64,000 bases of DNA from the NCBI RefSeq assembly GCF_030272615.1, contig NC_081406.1, forward strand, positions 188,588,391 to 188,652,390, in the 5' to 3' direction. The position numbers and the translations under genes are program-made. The DNA comes from Cryptomeria japonica (taxonomy: Eukaryota > Streptophyta > Pinopsida > Cupressales > Cupressaceae). Under the pieces are notes generated by a model that had not been told where the DNA came from, did no database searches, and worked only from the letters and a program-made list of their open reading frames with translations. This document shows positions 1-11,610 of this stretch, one piece after another (the first letter of the stretch is position 1; each line of letters starts with the position of its first letter).

Positions 1-681
1 AGTTATCGCATCGGATATTATATTGTTTGTAAAATGTTTTTATTGTAATATCTTGTAGAGTCGACCTACTAAAATTGGTCTTAGGTTATGGTATAAATGT
101 AAGATCTCAATTGTAAGATCAAGTGTGGAATGCAAAAAAGAATTGTGTGAAGGCATATGCGAGATTAAGTAGAGCTATACACGAAGACATCATTTGAAGG
201 TGAAGCTAGGTTTTTGTGAAAGCATATCAGCATTACACCAGTACTGAATCCAACATATAAAGATGCTATTTTGTGCAGTACATTCTTATTGGATTTAACC
301 ATCCAACTGTAGTCAGTGTGACTCCCATTTTGTGATTGAGCAGTAAGCTCTAGGTTGTTGGCCTTTCTACATGTGCATACCCCATTTATGTACACTTACT
401 ATCTACAATAGTATCATCTGATTGTGGGTAAGGTTTCCCACTATGGTTTTTCCCCTTACAGGGTTTCCACATATAAATATTGGTGTTATGTATTGTGGAT
501 GACTTTGTGTTTATGTTTCATGCTTTAATCTTTACCAGTATAGCTATTAACTGTTAACATTGTCTATCGACATACTTAACTGGTTTACTGGTATTAAGCA
601 TTAAGATGGTTAAGTTGTTTTTGGTTTAAAATTAGTTGACAACTGATTCACCCCCCCTCTTAGTTGTCTCCGGGCCTAACA
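1..681 (+). repeat. 3' part of a Copia-type LTR, start outside the window
   Basis: The stretch has the anatomy of an LTR: a TATA-like box at 92-99, the phrases 'tttttccccttacagggtt' and 'ctgattcaccccccctct', and a terminal '...ctaaca' ending at 681. No primer-binding site follows, so this is a 3' LTR or a solo LTR whose start lies left of base 1. The end of the solo LTR at 1302-2362 (opposite strand) is a clear relative. Short open frames here are non-coding by-products. Confidence 0.75.
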
Positions 682-1301
682 CGGTGATTCTTATAAGCAC
701 TATGTGATGTATGCACAATGCAATGCTTTCTATGTTTATGATATTTTTCTGATTTTCTCATGCATGTTAATATGAGATGGATGCAATGCAATGCAATGAT
801 GCTACTTTATATGATTTGATATTAGATGAATGCCATGCAATGATCTAACTAAATGAATGAATGATTGGATGCTTTATATGAATGTTGCCTTAGTATGCAA
901 TGGTTACATGAGATGAACTAACTTATCATGCAAGATGAATGAATTGATTATTTTTGTTATTGTCCAATGTACTTAATCACATAATAAGAGAGATAACACC
1001 ATGTTAGTCTTTGGCCTTGAAAAAGATGAGCGTTGTGATCCCATGCAAAATGAAATGCAATGCGGCGATCGGACCAGTCATGGAGTCATTGCTTTGTTTC
1101 ATCATTGAGCCTTTAAAATGTGGGAAGTGAGTACAAACATCAATGGTATAATTGAATCATGATGACCTGAGCACTACTTTATTGGGTTTTGATATTGCAA
1201 GTTAGCACAAGCATCGAGGTATAATTGAACCAGGATGATCTGAGTGTTGCTTGCATAAAGCAGGTAATATTAACCATTCCTATATGCAAGTCTGAAATGT
1301 C
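682..1301. other. Non-coding 3' tail of the Tat element, ATGCAATG-rich
   Basis: No reading frame is present. The stretch has many scattered 'atgcaatg' and 'atgaatg' words and a partial internal duplication: 'caatggtataattgaatcatgatgacctgag' type text near 1141 recurs as a near copy around 1216. It is contiguous with 2368 onward once the solo LTR is removed. Confidence 0.5.
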
Positions 1302-2362
1302 TGTTAGGACTCAGAAGCAACTGAGAGGGGGGGTGAATCAATTGTCAATTAATTTCAACCCAAATATAACTTAATCAAACTTGATACTTAATATCGGTAA
1401 ACCAAACTTAATGTCGGTTGACAGATTAATAGTTAATATTAATATCGATGAAACTCAATGCATATAACAGAAAGAGAAACAATATCCACAACACATAACA
1501 TAGAGATTTGTATGTGAAAACCCTGTAAGGGGAAAAACAATGGTGGAAAACCTTACCCACAATCAAATGATACTACTGCAGATAGTATGTGTATACAAAT
1601 GGGGTAAAGGCCAACCACCTAGAGCTCATTGCTCAATCACAAAACAGGAGTCACACTAACTACAATTGGATGATTAAATCCAATGATAATGTACTGTTCA
1701 AAGTAGCATCTCCAATGCTGGATTTAGTGCTTGTTAAGCTCTGATAATCACCTTCTCTATGGTCTGCTCATATGATCTTCAATATTCACACATACCATGT
1801 TACAATACCATAACCATATACCATCTCTCTGTTCTATTCTTTTCTTTTTCTTCATCATCTCACAAATGAGATCTTACATATATACCAAAACCTAAGACCA
1901 AATGTGTAGGTCAGCTAATAAAGAATATTACAATAAAATCAATTACAGATAAGTCAAGATGCGATGCATCATGTCAGCTCAATACAATTACAACAATATC
2001 CAATTGATTAAATCATCTCCATAACGTGTCGTGCTAATCTAGAATAGATAATGCATGCCGGTCCATAACCTAGACCAATTTGCTGGTAACAACAAATATG
2101 TCAACCCAATTAGACCAATAACCAAAATACCAAAACCAAGTGTCCAAACCATGTTTTCAACATAACCAAGTGATCTCTAGATGATAACAAGTCATCCTCA
2201 ATGCCGGTGAACAATATAACCTACCAGTGAACAATATACCGGTGACTGTGTATAAGTCACTGAACTTGCCGGTGAGCATAACCAAAGATCTCCAGAAGGA
2301 TAAGTGTTGATAAGTGTTGACATCAATGAAAAAACCAATGCAACACATCCATAATACCAACA
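1302..2362 (-). mobile_element. Solo LTR of a Copia-type element, TSD ATGTC
   Basis: On the minus strand it starts TGTTGGTATTATGG at 2362 and ends ...GAGTCCTAACA at 1302, so it has TG...CA termini with the inverted TGTTGG/CTAACA ends typical of this LTR group. It is flanked by identical 5-bp duplications, ATGTC at 1297-1301 and at 2363-2367. No internal region is present, so it arose by LTR-LTR recombination. A TATA-like box lies at 1878-1884 (minus). The G-run at 1325-1332 is the reverse complement of the C-run near the 3' end of the other LTRs here. Confidence 0.92.
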
Positions 2363-2367
2363 ATGTC

Positions 2368-2983
2368 TTCCATGATACTCTGATGATCATGTCTTGAGAC
2401 AACTTTGCACATATTAACGATTAATTTATAGACAGTAGACAAGAAAAATATTATGTTCCTTCCTTGTTCCTCTAGTCAAAGACATCCTGGAGTTACTTAG
2501 AAATCATGATAGCGAGAATGAAAATAAAATAGTTGAACCATTATTGTCAAAGTGTTAAAATCATGAGTCAAGATATATCATCCATTGATATGTGATAACT
2601 GATGGTTTGACAATGTGATCTTATGTTCAACGTTGGATGTGTCTTAGTTTTTTCGCTTGACAAGTGTTTTCTAACTGTTGTTCTACCTGTTTGATTAAGC
2701 TCAAAATGATCGAAACTTTTGCCCCCAGTCTATAAACAAAACTTATTATGATATATACAATGATCCAAACCATGGTGAGAAATCACTTGGGATGCCTACG
2801 TATGTACAAAGGATTTATGATGGATATGAACAATGCTGATGGAAAAGAATGCAAGTGGAAGGATGCATGAACCAATAGATGGAAGAGCTAGCTGACATAT
2901 AGCATCTGTTTACCAGGTTTTCACCATCTGTTTTTATTGCACTTTTTATCATATTTGATTTGTTTTGTTTTTATTTTTCATTG
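2368..2983. other. Non-coding 3' tail of the Tat element
   Basis: No supported gene. On the minus strand the word ACTGGGGGCAAAAG (complement of about 2717-2730) resembles the polypurine tract of Tat elements, but no LTR start follows it, so I do not call a PPT. Confidence 0.4.
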
Positions 2984-3098
2984 TTTTTCACTGTTTTTGT
3001 ATTTTCCAGCTTTTTCACTATTTTTGGATTTTTCTACTTTTTCATTATTATTGGATTTTTCTGCTTTTTCACTGTTTTTGCATTTTTCTATTTTTTCA
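2984..3098. repeat. 27-bp tandem repeat, about four degenerate units
   Basis: Units of the form 'ctttttcactatttttgg' plus 'atttttcta' repeat every 27 bases. Translated on the plus strand they give a nine-residue Phe/Leu/Ser repeat, a low-complexity artefact. They sit immediately downstream (minus strand) of the integrase C-terminus. Confidence 0.7.
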
Positions 3099-3338
3099 GA
3101 CATAAAATTTCTTCAGATGCATGCTATTGATGGGTTCATCAAGCTGATCCCCATCCTGTGTTGATAGTTGATATGCTCCTGACCCAAATATTGTTGTGAC
3201 CACAAACAGACCTAACCAGTTTGGTTCAAACTTTCCTTTCTTTTCTCGATCTGACTGGTTTCGTGGATTTTCCTTTAGTACTAGTTCCCCAACTTGAAAG
3301 ATTCGTGGTTTGACCCTGTGATTATAAATTTGGCACAT
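3096..3338 (-). pseudogene. Tat integrase C-terminal domain remnant
   Basis: The 80-codon frame holds the C-terminal DNA-binding part of a Gypsy integrase: 'YNHRVKPRIFQVGELVL', then a basic stretch and 'KFEPNWLGLFVV', matching the family pattern of YN.RV..R.F..GDLVL ... KF...W.GPF.V. It ends in a natural stop after 'MHLKKFYV', probably the end of the polyprotein. It is out of phase with the integrase core (3449-3766), so at least one indel separates them. Confidence 0.85.
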
Positions 3339-3448
3339 TCTTTGCTGATATACCTTTAAATGATCAAAGATATTTTGTCTTCATTCATGGATCAATTCTG
3401 ACTCCTGCAATCTAGATACTCGTTGTTCTTCATCTGGGATAAGACATT

Positions 3449-3922
3449 TTAATGATATCCATAAACAAGAGAGAAAGGTGTGGCACCTGTTGGTGTGCGG
3501 ATACTGGTATGGTAGGCCCATAGAGAAGGGTTCAATTGAATATGCCAATCTCTGGTACCATCATTCACTATCTTTTTGAGGATTTTCAAAATAGTTTTGT
3601 TTGATGCTTTTGCTTGCCCATTCCCTTGTGGATAGTAGGGTGTAGAAAATTTGTGTTGGATCTTGAATTTCTCACATAGCTCTTGTACATCTTGATTCTT
3701 GAACGGTCGCCCATTATCAGTGATAATAGTCATGGGCATTTCACAGCAACAAATGATATAATTCAAGATAAATGCAACAATTTGTTTTCCTGTGATATTT
3801 GTGAGAGGTATTGCCTCAATCCATTTTGTGAAATATTATGTAGCTACAAGGATGAATTTGTGACCATTGGATGAAGAAGGATTTATCTTTCCCACTAGAT
3901 CAAGACCCCATTGGCAGAAAGG
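3449..3922 (-). pseudogene. Tat integrase catalytic core remnant, catalytic Glu changed to Lys
   Basis: The frame from 3766 to 3449 contains 'TIITDNGRPF' (second catalytic Asp) and 'PYYPQGNGQAKASNKTI', where the family has GQAE: the DDE glutamate is replaced by Lys, a single G-to-A change in the coding sense. 'WAYHTSIRTPTGATPFSLVYG' text follows as usual. The stretch 3767-3922 holds the first half of the core out of frame. The domain would be catalytically dead. Confidence 0.85.
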
Positions 3923-4957
3923 TCAAGATGTTACCAAAGCTTGAAGTTCTTGTGTTGGTGCATGAATCAAATTCCCATGGATCTGACATTGTTTGCATGT
4001 TCTAGCTATCTGAAAAGAATCTCGTTCCATAGTTGGCCAATAATAGCCCAAGCGTATGAGTTTTTTCGAAAGGGTAAGACCACTTGAATGAGTGTCACAA
4101 ATGTCATTATGGACTTCATGTAAGGCCTTCTCAGATTCTTCTTGTTCGAGACATCTTAAAAGAGTACCATCTAGATGTCGTTTAAATAGGGTATCTGCGA
4201 CAAGAGTATAATGGGAGGATTGGCGAATAAAGTTTCTCTTTTGGTTCTTTGATAAATTAGGAGGTAGGGTGTTATCTTTCAGGTATGTGTAAGTTTGGCC
4301 ATAGCGGGAGGAATCATGCCCAACAAGGTGATAGATAGTTTGGGAATCAGGACAATTATGAGCAGGGTAAAACAACTCTTCCACCAGGAATTCATAACGC
4401 TGTTGATTTTCTTGTATTTGAAGTCGAGAAGCAAGTGTTGCCATGGCATCTGCTGCTTTGTTGTCATTCCTTGGAATTTTCTCAAAAGTTATTTCAACAA
4501 AATACTTCTTGAAATCATCAACCATCTTTTTGTAAGGCATTAATTTGTCATCCTTTGTTTGGTAATCATCATTAATTTGATTGATGACAAGATGAGAGTC
4601 TCCAAAGACTTGGAGTTGTGTAATGTTCCATTCTATAGCCATTTTGATACCTGTAACCAAAGCTTCATATTCTACTGTGTTGTTGGTGCATGGGAAGCTT
4701 AATTTGTATGCTTTTGGAGTTGTATGACCTTGTGGTGTGATGAATAGAATACCTTCTCCTGATCCATGTTGTGTATATGAACCATCAAAGTATAATTTCC
4801 ATGTTTTTGTGGTGACTGTTAGGATATCAGCATCGGGAAACTCAATGTGTAAAGGACAATCATCTTGAAGCAGTTCCTTGGCTAGTTGGTTAGCAATGAC
4901 TTGTCCCTTGATAGCTTTTTTGTCCACATACTCAATATCAAACTCACTCAGGATCAT
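3923..4957 (-). pseudogene. Tat second (archaeal-type) RNase H plus integrase zinc finger
   Basis: A 344-codon open frame, the longest uninterrupted piece of this element. It begins with the tail of the first RNase H, then carries a second RNase H fold: 'LYFDGSYTQHGSGEG', 'CTNNTVEYEALVTGI', 'LQVFGDSHLVINQI' and 'PRNDNKAADAMATLA' hold its acidic residues in order. The last 80 residues are the H2C2 zinc finger of the integrase, with a His-containing helix and a CKQC pair. Two RNase H domains in tandem mark the Tat lineage. It is an inactive fragment because the neighbouring domains are out of frame. Confidence 0.9.
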
Positions 4958-6190
4958 GATCCATTTCGCTAATCATCCTGTCAATGTTGCCTTGTTGAGA
5001 AAATACTTCAATGGGTCAATTTTAGCTATCAACTTGATGGAGTGAGATAGTAGATAGTGTCTTAATTTTTGAGAAGCAAAAACCACCACCAAGCATGCTT
5101 TTTCTGTTGGGGAATAGTTGAGATCATATCCCACTAGTGTTCCGCTGATGTAGTAGATGGTCCATTCTTTTCCTTCATTATCCTATTGTTCAAGTAGAAC
5201 TCCTAATGATACTTCAGTGGTCGATACATAGAGTAACAAAGACTTTCCTGGAATTGGTGACATTAGGACGGGTGGTTGCATGAGATATGCCTTAATCTTG
5301 TTGAATGTGTCCTCACATTGATGGTCCCACTTGAAATGAACATTTTTATGCAATAGATGAGTAAATGGTTGACATTTATCTGCTAGTTGAGCAACAAATC
5401 TTCTGATTGACTAGAGTCTTCCTTGGAGTGATCTGAGTTGAGTTATATTCTTAGGAGATGCCATTTCCATGATTGCTTTGACCTGAGCTAGATCTACTTC
5501 GATACCTCTAGCTGAAACAATATATCCCAATAGCTTTCCTGAAGTGACACCAAAGACACATTTCATAGGATTTAGCCATAGCTTGTACTGTTCTAACTAG
5601 TCAAAGATCTTTTCCAGTATCTCTATATGTTATTCGTTGTTGTATGATTTGGCCAAGATGTCATCCACATAGTCTTCCATGAATGTATGCATCATGTCAT
5701 GGAATATCATTTTCATAGCTCTTTGATATGTGGCACCCATGTTCTTTAGTCCAAAAGGCATGACGTTCCAGCAAAAAGTACCCCACGGACATGTGAAAGC
5801 TGTCTTTTTTTGATCTTCAGGTGCTATTTTAATCTAATTGTATCCGAAGAAACCATCCATTAGAGAAAACATAGAGTGTCCAATCATTAAATCTATAATG
5901 ATGTCAATGCTAGGCAAAGGAAAGTCATCCTTTGGACATGCGTTATTAAGATCTCTGAAGTTTGTGCATACTCTGATACTTTTGTCTAGTTTTGAAATAG
6001 GAACGATGTTTGATACCCATTCAGGATATGCTACAGGTCTAATGAATCCTACATCCAGTAATTTCTTTAGTTCTGCTTTGACCAGGAGAGCGATATGTAG
6101 ATGCATCTTCCTTAATTTTTGTTTGATTGGTTTAGCTCCTGGACTGACATTTAAGTGGTGCATAATAAGATCTGGATCCAATCCTGGCAT
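4958..6190 (-). pseudogene. Tat reverse transcriptase and first RNase H, frameshifted
   Basis: The 6190-5834 frame carries the RT fingers: 'MPGLDPDLIMHHLNV', 'LLDVGFIRPVAYPEWVSN' and 'RVCTNFRDLNNACPKDDFPLP'. Downstream in other frames the active-site box YVDD is encoded by the complement of 5660-5671. The first RNase H ('EKACLVVVFASQKLRHYL' and following) lies at about 4900-5120. Several stops and indels break the domain, so no active enzyme is encoded. Adjacent frames on both sides are the linker (6132-6804) and the second RNase H. Confidence 0.88.
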
Positions 6191-6804
6191 GTCTGCATAT
6201 GACCATGCAAAATTGATTTGCCGTCATTTGAAGAATTCCATATATTGTTGCATTTCTTCTTCTGACAGAATTTGTTGTATGTAGGATCTTTGTTTGTTTT
6301 GTTGTCCCAATGTTAACTACCTGTATTGGTTCAATCAAGATTGATGACCTTTCTTGATAGTACTCAGGTAAAGTGTCAAATCTCCCATCTTCTGGTCCCT
6401 TGAGGAGGTTTTCACCATTAGATGTGTCCTTTCTTTTTACTCTTTCCTGATCTAATGTTGCCAAGAAATGGTTTTCAGCATTAGACCTAATATTGTTTTC
6501 TTTATTTTCCTTTTTTGCAACTGGGAGATTTGGCACCGACTTGACTAGAAGATGCGTTGCTAAAATTCCTGGTGAAAGTTGTTGCGGGTTTGATTACATT
6601 AAGATATACGGATATGGCATGGTCATTCGGAAAGGTATCAATGGCAATATGTCCTTCATTTTCACAATCAATAAGTTTAGGGTGGATTGGAGGTAAGGGG
6701 TCCTCCGGTTGAGATGTTTCGAGGGTATCAAGGGTCATGATAGATATGTCAAAGTTTTTGATATGTATATCAATATCTAGAACAGTACCCTCATTATAAT
6801 GACC
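6132..6804 (-). pseudogene. Tat linker between G-patch and RT, broken
   Basis: Two overlapping minus-strand frames (6738-6502 and 6536-6132) hold a hydrophilic segment without a recognised domain. The first contains 'AIDTFPNDHAISVYLNVI', the second 'DGRFDTLPEYYQERSSIL', text that usually precedes the RT in Tat polyproteins. They are joined by a frameshift near 6510-6530. I infer a spacer, not a separate gene. Confidence 0.55.
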
Positions 6805-7659
6805 TCACATAAGGAGTTCTTGATCGTCCTCAATTAAGTCCAAGTCAACCGAATGTGATTCTAATTCAAGTGGTCTAGTTCCTAACGTTTGCCTTGCATA
6901 CATGTGAACTACATCAACTCCTACATCTTCTTCAAAGTAATTTTCTTCAGCCGATTCTTCAAAATGATAGGAATCCCATTCCCATTCATCAGAATCTGTC
7001 TCACTTGTAGCTTGCAATCTACAAATTTGTTCATATAGCTTTTGATGTGTTTCTTTTGTTTTTCTTGCTATATCTTTTCTTCTTTCATATTCAACTTCTT
7101 CTGGACTGAGATTGAGTTCTGTCAACTTTGATATGAGCTCTCCTTGACTTGTATTAGCTTCTTTCTCGTTTTGATTAAGATTTAATTTTGTTTGGGAGGT
7201 ATCATTGGCGTGTTTCTCTTGTTGATTAGAAGATTGCCTCTTTTTCCATTTCATGTTTGCTTGTGCTTGTTGCTTTGCAAATGCTTCTTCCCTTTCAATT
7301 GCAAGTTGTTCTTGTTTGTTTTCATGTTCTTCTTGTTGTTGGTTAGACAATGTGTCTTCTTTTAAAGTAACTTGTCCATACCCTAAGCCTGCTTTGTCTG
7401 TAGCCTGCTGAGTATGAGGTTGGATAGGTTCTGAGATACCTTCTTTTCTTTTTCCTATAGGACCTGTTCCAGTGTATCCCATTTTTTGACGAATGTTAAA
7501 TCCTTTTCCATACTTTTCAGTGGGTATTCTGACATTGTTGATCTTTTGTTGGACTTCTTCATCTTTGTATAGCCAATGTAGCACATCTTTGTCTTTTGTT
7601 TCCTCTGATAAGGTTCCAGCACTAACAAATGCTCCACCAAATATTGGAAGATGTTTCAC
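6805..7659 (-). pseudogene. Tat G-patch domain and acidic/Gln-rich spacer
   Basis: The 284-codon frame has a G-patch around residues 50-110: 'KYGKGFNIRQKMGYTGTG' followed by 'PIGKRKEGISEPIQP' and 'KAGLGYGQ'. G-patches are glycine-rich nucleic-acid-binding segments known between protease and RT in several plant Gypsy groups. The rest is a Gln/Glu/Lys-rich coiled stretch and an acidic tail ('EESAEENYFEEDVG'). It overlaps the protease frame by four bases, consistent with one ancestral polyprotein. Confidence 0.82.
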
Positions 7660-8300
7660 AATTGGTTGTTGTTAGAGTTTGATGGTTTTCCATAGGATTT
7701 AGGAGAAAGTGGTAATTGCGATATTGAATATTCTTCGTTCCCTCGATCTCTTAGCTGAATTTGTTTTTCCATACTTGACAAATTTGAGGCAAATGATTTT
7801 TCTTTAGTTTGTGTGTTTGAAGATGATGCCTCCCTATCATGAGGAACAATGACTTCTTGAGCTGTTTTGAGATTACTAAAATACTGAAATGGATTTGAAT
7901 CTGCTGAGATCAAGATTTCCTGCCCGTTGTAGGGAAATTTTAGGCACTGATGATATGTGGATGGAACAGCTTGTATGTCATGTATCCAAGGTCTTCCCAA
8001 GGGCATGTTGTATGATAAGTCCAAGTCTAGAACTTGGCATGCTGTGTCTTTTTGCAAAGGTCCCACTCTGATGGGTAATATCACAATTCCTTTAGAGGAA
8101 CGCTCTTCTTCATCATATGTTTTGATGTTGATCTTTTTTCGGGGATAAACTGCATCTTCTGAACAACGTAGAGCATAGACAAGACTCAATGAGAAAATAT
8201 TTAAGCCAGCTCCACCATCTATTAGGACACGTTTAACACGCGTCTTGTGAATGAGGACTTCAATATGCAAGGGAGTGTTATGGGGATGTTGCAAGGACAT
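7656..8300 (-). pseudogene. Tat aspartic protease domain
   Basis: The frame contains 'RVKRVLIDGGAGLNIFS', the retropepsin active-site loop. DGGA in place of DSGA is common among Tat relatives. 'SYNMPLGRPWIHDIQAVPS' and 'TYHQCLKFPYNG' follow in family order. The C-terminal third is a low-complexity linker with 'SNTQTKEKSFASNLSSMEK'. The start is truncated by a frameshift upstream, so the annotated first Met is probably internal. Confidence 0.87.
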
Positions 8301-8805
8301 GTCATCTTCATCAGTAAATGATAATCAGTGAGGGGTTGTGAGGTGTCCCACCATGATTTGGAATTGATCTATATCAAGATCTTTGGACACTGTTGTATCG
8401 ACTAATGCTCTTTCTAGAATTTATTTGTGTGCAGGTGAAAGCTTTAAAAGTTCTAAGATGGATATTTGTGCAGGTGTTTTCTGTAATTGATCCACTAGAT
8501 TGTATTGTTTTGTAGTGGATGACATGTTTGTTGTAGGACCTGGAAAAACCACTTTGGCTTTTCTTCATGTGAACATGAGAGAGTTCTTGATGTTGTTTCT
8601 CTTTAACCACAAGCACATTTACCACATTGTCATATGCATGAGAATAGTTTACCTTTTCTTTACCTTTGCCATTCTGCACTGTTGATTATTCACCCTTCTC
8701 ATAGTTAGAAAGCGGAGTTTTGAAAGTTGTGTGAGATTCGTTTGTTGTATGTCCATCCACAGTTATCACTCCATTATCAATCAAATCTTCGATGACATGT
8801 TTTAA
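8301..8805 (-). pseudogene. Decayed gag-protease spacer
   Basis: Only short broken frames occur (for example 8679-8374). Position between the gag knuckle and the protease indicates the degenerate linker of the same polyprotein. No motif is visible. Confidence 0.4.
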
Positions 8806-10183
8806 TTATTGACAAGCATTTGTTTGGTGTCCTTTGTTTCGATGGAAATCACAATAATGGTTGTCATTCCACCAAGAAGGTTTGACCTTTGGTTCAAAGT
8901 TTCTTTCTTCTAGTAAATTAATCAATTTGTTTGCGAGAAGGGTTTTTAATGCGGATCCAAGGGGTTCACCAATGTTTGTAAATTGCCTTTGAAAGAAATT
9001 TTTGATAGTTGCTTTTTGGTGATTGTTGTTTTGCTGAGCCGTTGTTGAGTGATTGGATAAATTAAAAATTGGTTGTTTTGGTTTCACATTGTTGTTATCC
9101 ACTATCCCATCATTGACTACATTACGATTTCTATTCCAAAACTTTGGCTTATTATTGTTGTTGTTGTTAGTGTTGTTAGGAGGGTGAACTCCTTCTTTGT
9201 ATATTTTCAACTCACCCTTCTTTATCATGTCTTCCTCCATTATGATTCCATTATCAATCATCTTTCCAAAAATTTGATGTCTTTGCATTTTTAGATGATA
9301 ACTCATTTGATCATTTAGGTTGTTGATGAATATGTCCATTTTTTCATACTCTGGCACTGTATGAGGATATCGTGAAGCTAACCATCTCCATCTCTGTAAA
9401 ATGTCATGAAAGGTTCTCCACTCTTTTGTTTGATGTTACATAGGTCTAGCATTGTTACTTCATGTTGTATGTTGTAAGAGTATTGTGAAACAAACTTATC
9501 CATCAATTCTGAGAATGATCCGATTCTAGATGGAAGTTTGGAGAACCATTCCATAGCTAGTCCAGTTAAGATTTTTGGAAATATCTCATCAAGTAGGTAT
9601 CCTCATGTGCAAACTCCATACTCATTGTGCAAAATTCTTGTATATGATCTTGGGGGTCAGTGCTTCCATCATATTTTTTCGTATCTAGGAGTTTCAAAAC
9701 CTATAGGAAATGGTATCATGTTTAGATTTTTGTCGAATGGATAAGGATAAATTTCTTGAAGTGAGTATCTTCTAGCATTTCCTCTCTGCATATCTTGAAT
9801 TTGTGTTTGTATTTGTTGTGTGAGAGTTGTGATAGGATTATCAACATGATTTGTTCTTGTATAACCATGATTTTGCATTCTAGGAGGATCTTGATCTCTT
9901 CTTGTATCATCTCTACCCCTTCTTGTATCCTCATTGGATTGAACGTTATTTAGAATTTCTATGTCATCCGTTTTGGGAATGCAAGTTTCCTCATTGGTTC
10001 TGGTGTTACTAGGAACTGACGTGTCATTGATTTTGAGACAAAAAATATCCTCATATTATTCGTTATTAAGGGGGGGGGGGGGTCACTTCTCTTTTGTGTC
10101 AATTTGTTCACATCAAAATCTTGGGGGAGTGTAGCACCAGATTTTGCTAACATTAGGAAATATTTTTCTTTTTCTCCCTCCAA
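8806..10183 (-). pseudogene. Tat gag remnant with CHHC-type zinc knuckle
   Basis: The 9357-8806 frame has an Asn-rich linker and ends with 'CDFHRNKGHQTNAC', a C-x2-H-x4-H-x4-C knuckle, the variant usual for Tat gag proteins. Upstream frames (10183-9959 and 9878-9669) contain 'MEGEKEKYFLMLAKSGATLP', 'QEIYPYPFDKNLNMIPFPIG' and, across a break, the start of the capsid-like region ('FETPRYEK' then a DGS/DPQDH-type phrase around 9630-9665). At least three frameshifts occur, one probably at the 13-base homopolymer at 10070. Confidence 0.8.
10070..10082. repeat. 13-base G homopolymer inside gag
   Basis: Thirteen consecutive G on the plus strand, reading as a Pro codon run on the coding minus strand. 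Such a run is prone to length change and is a likely site of a gag frameshift. It could also be an assembly or sequencing weak point. Confidence 0.85.
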
Positions 10184-10854
10184 TATTTTCTACATATATT
10201 TATCGAATTGAGGATCTTTTTTGATGTCTCTGACATGTTGTTTTGTTATTTCCTCTTCAACTTGTATTTCATCTTCGTGTTCCATGTTTCTATAATCTTC
10301 AGTTATTTCAAAAGTTTCTGTTTCTATTTCTGCAATATTTCATCTTTGAGCCCTGGTTAGAATGGGCATACATGTGTTTTGAATGTTTTTGCAAGATTTA
10401 AATCTTGAGTAATGTGCCAAAACTAAGTGATCAATTGTTGAGGAAATGATCTTTTCAAGTATTTGTTTGTTGGCAATTTTTTCGATCTTAGTTTTGGAGT
10501 GCAAATTTTGTGATTTTTGATATGACCAAGTTCAATAAGAACGATATATCCTATGATAAAGAATGAGGTTATTCTAATCAAGCATTGTAGTTTCATGATA
10601 AAGGATGATAGATCCTAATGAGAAACTATGTTTGAATGATTAGTTTATCAAATAAAATGTGATGTGGCACTTTAAGGTGTTAGATCTTTAAACTTGTTTG
10701 AGGTGAATACTTGAGAACCTTTAGCATGTCTAGCTCTTGAATCTGTTTTGACAGAAGATAAACTGATTGAATGACCCACGAAGATGACCTAGTCTCTATG
10801 TTTGACTGTCTGAGAAATGGGTTGTTTTTGTTTTCTGATTTCGATGCAGCTTAC

Positions 10855-10990
10855 TAGAAGCGCTGACAAAATGACTAGAAACACTACTATACGGACCAGA
10901 AATGTTGACAAACTAACTAGAAACGCTGTTATATGGACCAAAAACATTGACAAACTAACCAAAAATGCTGAGAAATAGACCATAAATGCT
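10855..10990. repeat. 21-bp minisatellite block 1 in the Tat leader
   Basis: Units such as 'aatgttgacaaactaact' plus three bases recur with a 21-base period, alternating 'gacaaactaac' and 'atatggacc' versions. Because 21 is divisible by three the block stays open on the minus strand as a seven-residue FLVxLSx repeat. Confidence 0.75.
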
Positions 10991-11189
10991 ATTATGGAAT
11001 GCAGTGAATCTAAAGTCCAAAATAATGATGTGTAGACTTAGCAAATTAAGTGTTTGAACTTAGGAGATTGCAATTTTGACCCAACTTTGTGATTTTCAGA
11101 CTTAGAGAACTGATATTTAGACCTAACAAGTACAAACTAGGAGATCTAATGTTGCAACATGAGCAATTTGACATTCAACTCACAAGAGT

Positions 11190-11610
11190 TGTTGATTAGA
11201 CCAAGGGAGCTGACCTTTAGACCAAGAGAGCTACTGTTTAGACTAAGAACTCTGCTGTTTAGACTAGGAACTCTGCTGTTTAGACCAAGAACTCTGTTGT
11301 TTAGACCAAAAACTCTAATGTGCTCAACCTCGAAGAGTTAATGTTGAAATATGAGAAATTTAACATTCATACCAAGAGACCTGACGTTTGGATTGGAAAT
11401 GTGACTGTTTGGACCGTAGGTGCGACTGTTTGGACTGATAGAGCTACTATTTGGACTGTATTTGCGACTGTTTGGACCGTAGGTGCGACTATTTGGACCA
11501 ACAAAGCTACTGTTTGGACTGTGAATGCGACCGTTTGGACTGTGAATGCGATTATTTGGACCGTAGATGCGACCTGTTTTGACTATGAATGCGACTGTTT
11601 GGACTGAAAG
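11190..11610. repeat. 21-bp minisatellite block 2 in the Tat leader, longest
   Basis: Two sub-blocks. At 11190-11320 the unit is like 'gagctactgtttagactaag'; at 11395-11610 it is like 'gcgactgtttggaccgtag'. Both have a 21-base period. The second stays open on both strands: a seven-residue ATVWTVx repeat on plus and an NSRTYGP-type repeat on minus. It is a repeat expansion, not a gene. Confidence 0.82.

Noticed and set aside
2157-2402. 81-codon minus-strand frame
   Set aside because: It crosses the boundary of the solo LTR at 2362 and has no protein motif.
2717-2730. Polypurine tract and 3' LTR start of the Tat element
   Set aside because: The GGGGGCAAAAG word fits a Tat PPT but no sequence matching the LTR at 13148-14158 follows.
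11320-11607. Plus-strand 95-codon frame with ATVWTV repeats
   Set aside because: It is the open frame of a 21-bp minisatellite; the opposite strand is equally open, and there is no start context or homology.
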